This document shows positions 7,097-11,557 of a DNA stretch of 11,557 nt, piece after piece. Position 1 is the stretch's first letter; every line of letters starts with the position of its first letter. The position numbers and the translations under genes are program-made. Where the stretch lies: assembly GCA_030448085.1 (NCBI GenBank), contig JAUJNU010000041.1:1-11557 (forward strand), given 5' to 3'. The notes below the pieces were generated by a model. It saw only the letters and a program-made list of their open reading frames with translations. It was not told where the DNA came from and ran no database searches. This DNA is from Actinomycetota bacterium. GTDB taxonomy: Bacteria; Actinomycetota; UBA4738; CADDZG01; WHSQ01.

Positions 7097-7492
7097 ATGC
7101 AGCGAGTGATGATGAAGTCGAAGATCCACAGGGCGACCGTGACGGATGCGAACCTCGCCTACGTCGGAAGCATCACCATAGACAGGGACCTGATGGACGC
7201 CGCGGGCCTGCTGGAGTACGAGCAGGTCCAGGTGGTCGATGTCGACAACGGTGCGAGGTTCGAGACCTACGTGATCGAGGGGCCGCGCTTCGAGACCTAC
7301 GTGATCGAGGGGCCGCGCGCCTCTGGGGTCATCTGCTTGAATGGAGCGGCTGCAAGGCTCGTCCAGAGGGGAGACAAGGTCATCATCATCTCGTACGCAG
7401 TCTTGGACGAGGCCGAGCTCGCGGGCTTCAGCCCCACGGTCGTCTTCGTGGACGAGGCGAACCGTCTCTCTCACGCGTCCGCCGGTATCTAA
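7097..7492 (+). CDS. panD: Aspartate 1-decarboxylase (PanD) with internal 10-residue tandem duplication
   Basis: PanD is a pyruvoyl enzyme that decarboxylates aspartate to beta-alanine for PanC. The proenzyme self-cleaves at Gly24-Ser25 and Ser25 becomes the pyruvoyl group. Here YVGSITID keeps that site, and numbering matches E. coli up to residue 64: Lys9, Ser25, Arg54, Thr57 and Tyr58 are all present. [14 protein letters not shown] is immediately followed by a second [10 protein letters not shown], giving extra Arg64, Thr67 and Tyr68 before the normal [15 protein letters not shown] continues. Asn82 corresponds to Asn72 in E. coli. Without the repeat the protein would be 121 residues and align without a gap to the M. 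tuberculosis enzyme, except for a shorter C-terminal tail. A strong AAGGAGAGG ribosome site lies at 7080-7087. The stop is 1 base before coaX. Identity is certain, but activity with the insertion is not. Confidence 0.95.
   Translation: MQRVMMKSKIHRATVTDANLAYVGSITIDRDLMDAAGLLEYEQVQVVDVDNGARFETYVIEGPRFETYVIEGPRASGVICLNGAAARLVQRGDKVIIISYAVLDEAELAGFSPTVVFVDEANRLSHASAGI
7259..7318 (+). repeat. Perfect 30-bp tandem direct repeat inside panD
   Basis: Bases 7259-7288 and 7289-7318 are identical over 30 bases, each coding for [10 protein letters not shown]. The length is a multiple of three, so the frame is kept. No other long tandem repeat was noticed in the window. Complete identity implies either a very recent duplication by strand slippage or an assembly or sequencing artefact. 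Confidence 0.97.
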
Positions 7493-7493
7493 G

Positions 7494-8276
7494 GTGTTGC
7501 TCGCCGTAGACGTTGGGAACACGCAAACCCATCTGGGCGTATGGGATCGAACAGACCTGAGGCATGAGTGGCGGGCGGCGACAGATGCTCGCCGTACCGC
7601 CGACGAGCTCGCCCTGCTGTTCGGGGGGTTCCTCGGGACCGGAGGCCTTTCCTTCTCCAGGGAGATCACAGGTGTGGCCATCTCTTCCGTGGTGCCGAGG
7701 TCGACGCAAGAGCTCCGGCAGATGACCGAGGACTACTTCGGGTTCCCGGCCGTCGTGGTGGAGCCCGGCGTAAAGACCGGGATAGCGGTGCTCACCGACA
7801 ACCCGAAGGAGGTGGGCGCGGACCGGATCGCGAATGCCGTCGCTGCCCACGACATGTTCGGGAGTCAGCCGGTAGTTGTCGTTGACTTCGGCACGGCCAT
7901 AACGGTCGACGCGATCTCGGCGAAAGGCGAATACCTCGGGGGCGCGATAGCCACAGGCCTCGACACCTCCGCAAGTGCGCTCTTCTCTTCGACGGCCCAG
8001 ATCACGAGGGTCGAGCTCGTGGCGCCTCCGTCGGTGATCGGCAAGAGCACCGTGACCAGCGTTCAAGCGGGGATCATGCACGGTACGGCTGCGATGGTCG
8101 ACGGGCTGGTGAGGGCGGTGATCGAAGAGCTGGGCGGGGACGCGCGGGTGCTGGCGACCGGGGGCCTCGCACAGGTGATCGGTCGTCTCTGCACCTCGAT
8201 CGAGAAGGTCGAGCCGATCCTCACTCTGACCGGGCTGCGTCTGATATTCGAACGCAATCACGTGGGCCGCGGGTGA
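7494..8276 (+). CDS. coaX: Type III pantothenate kinase (CoaX)
   Basis: CoaX phosphorylates pantothenate with ATP, the first committed step of coenzyme A synthesis. Known type III enzymes need a monovalent cation and are insensitive to CoA feedback. From the GTG at 7494 the protein has 260 residues, the normal length, and begins directly with the phosphate-binding motif MLLAVDVGNTQTHLGVW (DVGNT at 6-10). Further ASKHA-fold signatures are ISSVVP (63-68), VGADRIANAVAAHD (107-120) with catalytic Asp110, VVVDFGTAITVDAI (128-141), LGGAIATGL (148-156) and ATGGLAQVI near the end. The frame is open back to 7341 in the panD region, but that part is arginine/serine-rich shadow sequence. The start is 1 base after the panD stop with no clear ribosome site, which points to translational coupling. 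The stop overlaps the lysS start. Confidence 0.95.
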   Translation: MLLAVDVGNTQTHLGVWDRTDLRHEWRAATDARRTADELALLFGGFLGTGGLSFSREITGVAISSVVPRSTQELRQMTEDYFGFPAVVVEPGVKTGIAVLTDNPKEVGADRIANAVAAHDMFGSQPVVVVDFGTAITVDAISAKGEYLGGAIATGLDTSASALFSSTAQITRVELVAPPSVIGKSTVTSVQAGIMHGTAAMVDGLVRAVIEELGGDARVLATGGLAQVIGRLCTSIEKVEPILTLTGLRLIFERNHVGRG

Positions 8277-9700
8277 GCGGCCCGGGCGCTTATCCCTACA
8301 GGTTCGATCGCACCAGCACGGCCGGAGCCCTGAGGGAGCGTTTCGCTGATCTCCCTGCAGGGGAAGAGGCCGGGTTCACGGCTCGTCTCGCCGGCAGGCT
8401 CCGCACCACCCGCGAGCACGGCAAGATCGCCTTCGCCGACCTCGAGGATGCGACCGGCCGGATCCAGCTGTTCGCTCGCCAGAACGTGTTGGGTGACGAG
8501 GGTTTCGGAACTTTCCAGCACCTGGGCGTGGGGGACATCGTGGGAGCCGAAGGCGGAGTCATGATGACCCGTAAGGGAGAGCTCTCGCTCAGCGTGACTA
8601 ACGTGACGCTTCTCGCGAAATGTCGGCGGCCGATGCCGGAGAAATGGCATGGGATGACCGACGTCGAATCCCGCTATCGGCAGCGTTACCTGGACCTCAT
8701 AGTCAATCCGCAGGCTCGCCGGATGGTCGAGGCACGGGCCGCCGCGAACGAGGCGGTGCGCTCCTTCCTCGGCACCAGGGGGTTCTTGGAGGTCGAGACG
8801 CCGCTCCTTCAGCCGATAGCCGGAGGCGCAGTCGCTCGCCCCTTCATCACGCACCACAACGCACTCGACATAGATCTTTACCTTCGTGTGGCACCCGAGC
8901 TCTACCTCAAGCGTCTATTGATCGGCGGCCTCGAAAGGGTCTACGAGCTGAACCGGAGTTTCCGCAACGAAGGAGTCTCGACGAGGCACAACCCGGAGTT
9001 CACGATGCTCGAGGGATACGAGGCGTACGTCGACTACGACGACACGATGGCCCTTGTGGAGGATCTCGTGCGCGCGATCGCACAAGCGGTGAACGGGAGC
9101 CTCACGTTCGAGGTAGCCGGATCGGTCATAGACCTTGAGCCCGCGTTCCGACGCGTCACTATGTTCGAGGCCATCGAGGAGGCGACCGGGGTCGATATCT
9201 CTGATGTGTGGGACCCCGCCGACCCAGCGGGGCTCAGGGAGCGGGCGACGGAGTTGAACCTGGAGCTCGCACCTGCGGCGACCTCGGGCGTCATCGTGAT
9301 GGAGATGTACGAGGAGCTCGTGGAGCGCAACCTCGCGGGCCCCGCCTTCGTCGTTGGCTTTCCCAAGGACGTGTCGCCGCTGGCGAAGGACCATCGAAGC
9401 CTCGAAGGGTTCACGGAGCACGCTGATCTCATCCTCGCCGGGCTCGAGATCGCCCCGATCTACTCTGAGCTGAACGACCCCGACGAGCAGCAGAGGCGTT
9501 TCGAGCAGCAGGCGGGTGCCCGGGCCGCGGGCGACGAGGAGGCAGCGGTCCCCGATGCCTCTTTCGTGGAGGCGCTGGCTTACGGGATGCCCCCCGCGGG
9601 CGGGTTCGGCCTCGGGATCGACAGGTTGTTGACGCTCCTCCTCGAGGTGCCCTCGATACGCGAGGTGGTTCTTTTCCCCACTATGCGCCCGGAAGCCTGA
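8273..9700 (+). CDS. lysS: Lysyl-tRNA synthetase, class II (LysS)
   Basis: LysS charges tRNA-Lys with lysine. The 475-residue protein has an OB-fold anticodon-binding domain (about 35-115, including GKIAFADLEDATGRIQLF) and a class II catalytic core. Motif 1 is around FLEVETPLLQP (171-181), motif 2 is SFRNEGVSTRHNPEFTMLE (229-247, Arg231) and motif 3 is GGFGLGIDRL (443-452, Arg451). Lysine-pocket residues Glu247, Tyr249 and Glu399 appear conserved. Position 395 is Pro in EIAPIYSELNDP, where E. coli LysS has Asn424. The N-terminus is short: only six residues precede AYPYRFDRT, whereas many homologues have a longer helix there. Translation starts at a GTG overlapping the coaX stop as GTGA. The pan-coaX-lysS linkage is as in mycobacteria. 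Confidence 0.97.
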   Translation: MSGPGAYPYRFDRTSTAGALRERFADLPAGEEAGFTARLAGRLRTTREHGKIAFADLEDATGRIQLFARQNVLGDEGFGTFQHLGVGDIVGAEGGVMMTRKGELSLSVTNVTLLAKCRRPMPEKWHGMTDVESRYRQRYLDLIVNPQARRMVEARAAANEAVRSFLGTRGFLEVETPLLQPIAGGAVARPFITHHNALDIDLYLRVAPELYLKRLLIGGLERVYELNRSFRNEGVSTRHNPEFTMLEGYEAYVDYDDTMALVEDLVRAIAQAVNGSLTFEVAGSVIDLEPAFRRVTMFEAIEEATGVDISDVWDPADPAGLRERATELNLELAPAATSGVIVMEMYEELVERNLAGPAFVVGFPKDVSPLAKDHRSLEGFTEHADLILAGLEIAPIYSELNDPDEQQRRFEQQAGARAAGDEEAAVPDASFVEALAYGMPPAGGFGLGIDRLLTLLLEVPSIREVVLFPTMRPEA

Positions 9701-9710
9701 GGGTTGGACG

Positions 9711-11117
9711 ATGCGCGTCCGCTCGTGTTTCCTCCTAGCCCTCCTTAGCATCTCCTCCCTCGTCGCCTGCGAGGGTGAGACCACCCCGCCCATCACTGTG
9801 GACCGCTCCCCGGTGTCGCGTCCGACCGGGGGTCGGGGGCCGGTGATCGGCCTCGTGGGGACGATGAGCGGGCCCGAGTCATGGAGGGGGACGGACGCCT
9901 TCGAAGGAGCAGACCTAGCCCGGCAGGCGTTGAACGCGGGTCTCGAGCCAAGTGATGAGCCTTTCGAGCTGGTGACCCTCGACGATCGCGGTGAGGCCGC
10001 CAGAGCTGCGGGTCTCGTGGCAGACCTGGCGGAAGACCCGAGGACCGTGGGCGTCATCTACGCCGGGCCTCTCGAGGGGATCCTGGGGGCGCGGGAGGCC
10101 CTCGCCGAGCACGGGCTTCCGGCGATCGTCTGTTACGGCGACCTTTACAGCTCGCGCCAGCTCGGCCCCGAGCTGTTCCAGGCGTCGCCTCCTTATCTGT
10201 GGCAGGCACGCCGTCTCGTCTCCTACCTTGCCTCCGACCGCGGTTACCGAAGGATCGGGCTCTTGGCTCGCGGGGGCGCGGATGGTGATGCCGCCGTCGC
10301 TTCGTTCCGGGCCGAGGTGGGACGAGGCGAGAGGACCTCGCTTCAGGTCCAGCGCTACGACGATGAGGCCGGGGTGGAAGCCGATCTGGGGGCCCTGCGC
10401 AGGGCGCGGACCGAGGCCGTGATCGTCCACGGGTCCCCGGCCACCTTCGCAAGGACCCTCGAGATTCTCGAGTCTCAGGACGCCTCCTACCGTTCCACCA
10501 AGGAGGCCCGCCAAGCTAAGCGGGGGCAGGAGTGGAGACCCCAGGTCGCCGGCCTCGATGGCGTCTTCGACCCTGCGGTGCAGACGGTCCCGAAGGCGGG
10601 GACGGTCGTTAGCGAGAGCTACGCACGCGGAGCTCACTACTTGCCGGTCCCGTCTTTCGTGAAGTTCCGCGAGGCTTTCCAGAGATGGTGGGGAGCGGCC
10701 CCTCTCGGCGCGGAGCTGAGGGCTTTCGACGCTGCGCACATGCTCGGTTGGGCGGCCCGCCGCAGGACCGGGTCGGAGCCGTTGGCGCGAACGCTGGAAC
10801 GGCTGAGCGGCGCGAGGTGGGGAGGCCTCGACGTCAGCTTCGGGCCCGACGATCACACCGTCCTCGATGCGGTCTCTGTCGGCATCTGGACGGCGCCACA
10901 TCCGGCCGCGATGGTGAAGGAGCGAAGGCAGCTCCCCGCATCGCTCCCCTGGGTCCCCCTCGCTCGCGGGTTCTCGACGAACGGACGCAGGACGGACATC
11001 CCCCGCAAGGATTGGCCGTTCCTGTTCACGGGTAGGTTCCCCCCTGGCTCCCCCGGTCCGGCGCCGTCCAGATCGATCTGGGGGGTGGACAGCGGCGGGA
11101 AAGATCCCGTCCATTAA
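9711..11117 (+). CDS. Lipoprotein with type 1 periplasmic-binding fold (Peripla_BP_6 / branched-chain amino acid receptor-like)
   Basis: This is a probable surface lipoprotein of 468 residues. A short positive n-region (MRVRS) and hydrophobic stretch end in the lipobox LVAC, with Cys20 as lipidation site, followed by a Pro/Thr-rich linker. The rest fits a two-lobe type 1 solute-binding domain: PVIGLVGTMSGPESWRGTDAFEGADLA (about 44-70) is the typical first strand and glycine-rich ligand loop, DPRTVGVIYAGPLEG (about 105-120) and the RRIGLLARGGADGDAAVASF segment are the usual alternating strands, and a region like ADLGALRRARTEAVIVHG matches the second lobe. It starts 10 bases after lysS, so it probably sits in that operon, with only a weak GAGG ribosome site. 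No permease or ATPase gene is adjacent. Ligand unknown; transport receptor or sensor are both possible. Confidence 0.8.
   Translation: MRVRSCFLLALLSISSLVACEGETTPPITVDRSPVSRPTGGRGPVIGLVGTMSGPESWRGTDAFEGADLARQALNAGLEPSDEPFELVTLDDRGEAARAAGLVADLAEDPRTVGVIYAGPLEGILGAREALAEHGLPAIVCYGDLYSSRQLGPELFQASPPYLWQARRLVSYLASDRGYRRIGLLARGGADGDAAVASFRAEVGRGERTSLQVQRYDDEAGVEADLGALRRARTEAVIVHGSPATFARTLEILESQDASYRSTKEARQAKRGQEWRPQVAGLDGVFDPAVQTVPKAGTVVSESYARGAHYLPVPSFVKFREAFQRWWGAAPLGAELRAFDAAHMLGWAARRRTGSEPLARTLERLSGARWGGLDVSFGPDDHTVLDAVSVGIWTAPHPAAMVKERRQLPASLPWVPLARGFSTNGRRTDIPRKDWPFLFTGRFPPGSPGPAPSRSIWGVDSGGKDPVH
11094..11111 (+). terminator. Possible intrinsic terminator at the end of the lipoprotein gene
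   Basis: GGCGGGA (11094-11100) pairs with TCCCGTC (11105-11111), giving 7 bp with one G-U and an AAGA loop. It lies just before the TAA stop and is followed by a moderately T-rich stretch (TTAAGTTGTTT, 11114-11124). Placement between the lysS operon and the clpC promoter fits a terminator, but the T-tract is broken. Confidence 0.35.
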
Positions 11118-11138
11118 GTTGTTTAGCTCTGCGATAGA

Positions 11139-11167
11139 GATGGTTATGACGGGCCCGTTCGTATAAT
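11139..11167 (+). promoter_or_regulatory. Probable clpC promoter with perfect -10 box
   Basis: TATAAT at 11162-11167 is a perfect -10 hexamer in very GC-rich surroundings. At 17-bp spacing the -35 position (11139-11144, GATGGT) is poor, suggesting help from an activator or an alternative sigma factor. A perfect 10-bp palindrome ACGGGCCCGT (11149-11158) fills the spacer and could be an operator. Transcription would begin near 11174, leaving a leader of about 80 bases. I found no CIRCE, HAIR or CtsR-type heat-shock operator. Confidence 0.55.
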
Positions 11168-11208
11168 CGATTCTAGGGACCTTCGGTATCGGGGCCCGAG
11201 TTGCACAA

Positions 11209-11226
11209 GGCGGCATCTGCGCCGCC
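11209..11226 (+). other. Leader hairpin upstream of clpC
   Basis: GGCGGC (11209-11214) and GCCGCC (11221-11226) form a 6-bp all-GC stem with a 6-base loop in the predicted clpC leader, 14 bases before the AAGGAGG ribosome site at 11241-11247. It has no T-run, so it is not an obvious terminator. It could protect the mRNA or affect translation. Confidence 0.4.
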
Positions 11227-11255
11227 GGAAGCCGTTAAAGAAGGAGGCACGGTCA

Positions 11256-11557
11256 ATGTTCGAGCGCTTTACAGACCGAGCCCGCAGAGTGGTCGTCCTC
11301 GCGCAAGAAGAGGCGAGGCTTCTCAACCACAATTACATCGGCACCGAGCACATCCTGCTCGGGCTGATCCATGAAGGCGAAGGGGTCGCCGCAAAGGCCC
11401 TTGAATCACTGGGGATCTCTCTCGAGAAGGTCCGCCAGCAGGTTGAAGAGATCATCGGAGCGGGCCAGTCGCCCCCGTCGGGGCACATCCCATTCACGCC
11501 GAGGGCCAAGAAGGTCCTCGAGCTCTCGCTGCGCGAGGCGCTGCAGCTGGGCCACAA
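11256..11557 (+). CDS. clpC: ClpC-type Clp protease ATPase subunit, N-terminal fragment
   Basis: ClpC is the AAA+ unfoldase that feeds substrates to the ClpP peptidase in the cytosol. Only the first 100 residues are inside the window and the gene runs off the end. [20 protein letters not shown] begins a standard Clp N-domain. Both of its repeats are visible: the first with [31 protein letters not shown] (about 23-53), the second starting at [21 protein letters not shown] (about 79-99). The start is certain: a perfect AAGGAGG lies 8 bases upstream of the ATG. The last segment before the second repeat ([13 protein letters not shown]) is typical of actinobacterial ClpC rather than ClpB or ClpA. 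It has its own promoter region, unlike the tightly packed genes before it. Confidence 0.95.
   Translation, partial: MFERFTDRARRVVVLAQEEARLLNHNYIGTEHILLGLIHEGEGVAAKALESLGISLEKVRQQVEEIIGAGQSPPSGHIPFTPRAKKVLELSLREALQLGH

Noticed and set aside
7259..7318. Direct repeats considered as a CRISPR or mobile-element footprint
   Set aside because: There are only two units with no spacer, lying inside a coding frame. They fit simple tandem duplication, with no terminal inverted repeats or transposase nearby.
7341..7493. N-terminal extension of coaX into panD
   Set aside because: The residues are low-complexity Ser/Arg from the other frame of panD. The kinase begins with its DVGNT motif right after the GTG at 7494.
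9915..11216. Minus-strand open frame of 433 codons opposite the lipoprotein gene
   Set aside because: It is a shadow of GC-rich codon bias. Its composition is rich in Arg, Gly and Pro, with no recognisable motif, and the plus-strand frame has a lipobox and a clear binding-protein fold.

Overview
The window is about 11.6 kb of high-GC DNA from the chromosome of a bacterium in the phylum Actinomycetota. The main evidence is gene order. On the plus strand the window reads ftsH(3' end)-folE-folP-folB-folK, then DUF2520-panC-panD-coaX-lysS, then clpC(5' end). From memory, this is the housekeeping cluster of Mycobacterium tuberculosis (Rv3610c to Rv3596c). GTG starts, 4-bp start/stop overlaps and actinobacterial-looking PanD and ClpC sequences agree with this. 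Sequence differences, and the absence of an lsr2-like gene at its usual place, suggest a lineage outside the mycobacteria and streptomycetes, perhaps an uncultured one. I cannot place it more finely.

Layout. (1) Positions 1-3393 hold the end of the membrane AAA protease gene ftsH, then a compact folate operon: GTP cyclohydrolase I, dihydropteroate synthase, dihydroneopterin aldolase and HPPK. Together these make dihydropteroate from GTP and pABA, apart from the dephosphorylation step. (2) Positions 3399-5150 hold one minus-strand gene for a secreted HEXXH metalloprotease resembling the MXAN_6640 family. It sits where M. tuberculosis has two small membrane-protein genes, is convergent with folK (5 bp between stop codons) and divergent from the next operon. 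(3) Positions 5288-9700 hold a tightly coupled pantothenate/CoA operon: a DUF2520 Rossmann protein, PanC, PanD and type III pantothenate kinase CoaX, followed by lysyl-tRNA synthetase. (4) Positions 9711-11117 encode a lipoprotein with the type 1 periplasmic-binding fold, with no transporter genes beside it, in the usual lsr2 slot. (5) Positions 11118-11255 are a regulatory gap with a TATAAT box, a palindrome and a leader hairpin. clpC follows and runs off the end.

The most unusual feature is a perfect 30-bp in-frame tandem duplication inside panD. It repeats ten residues that include the substrate-binding and catalytic Arg54/Thr57/Tyr58 set (E. coli numbering, which matches here). It is either a real recent expansion next to the active site or an assembly artefact. 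Apart from this, the window is mostly conserved core metabolism. I see no CRISPR array, insertion sequence, phage gene, tRNA or rRNA. The accessory parts are the metalloprotease and the orphan lipoprotein.
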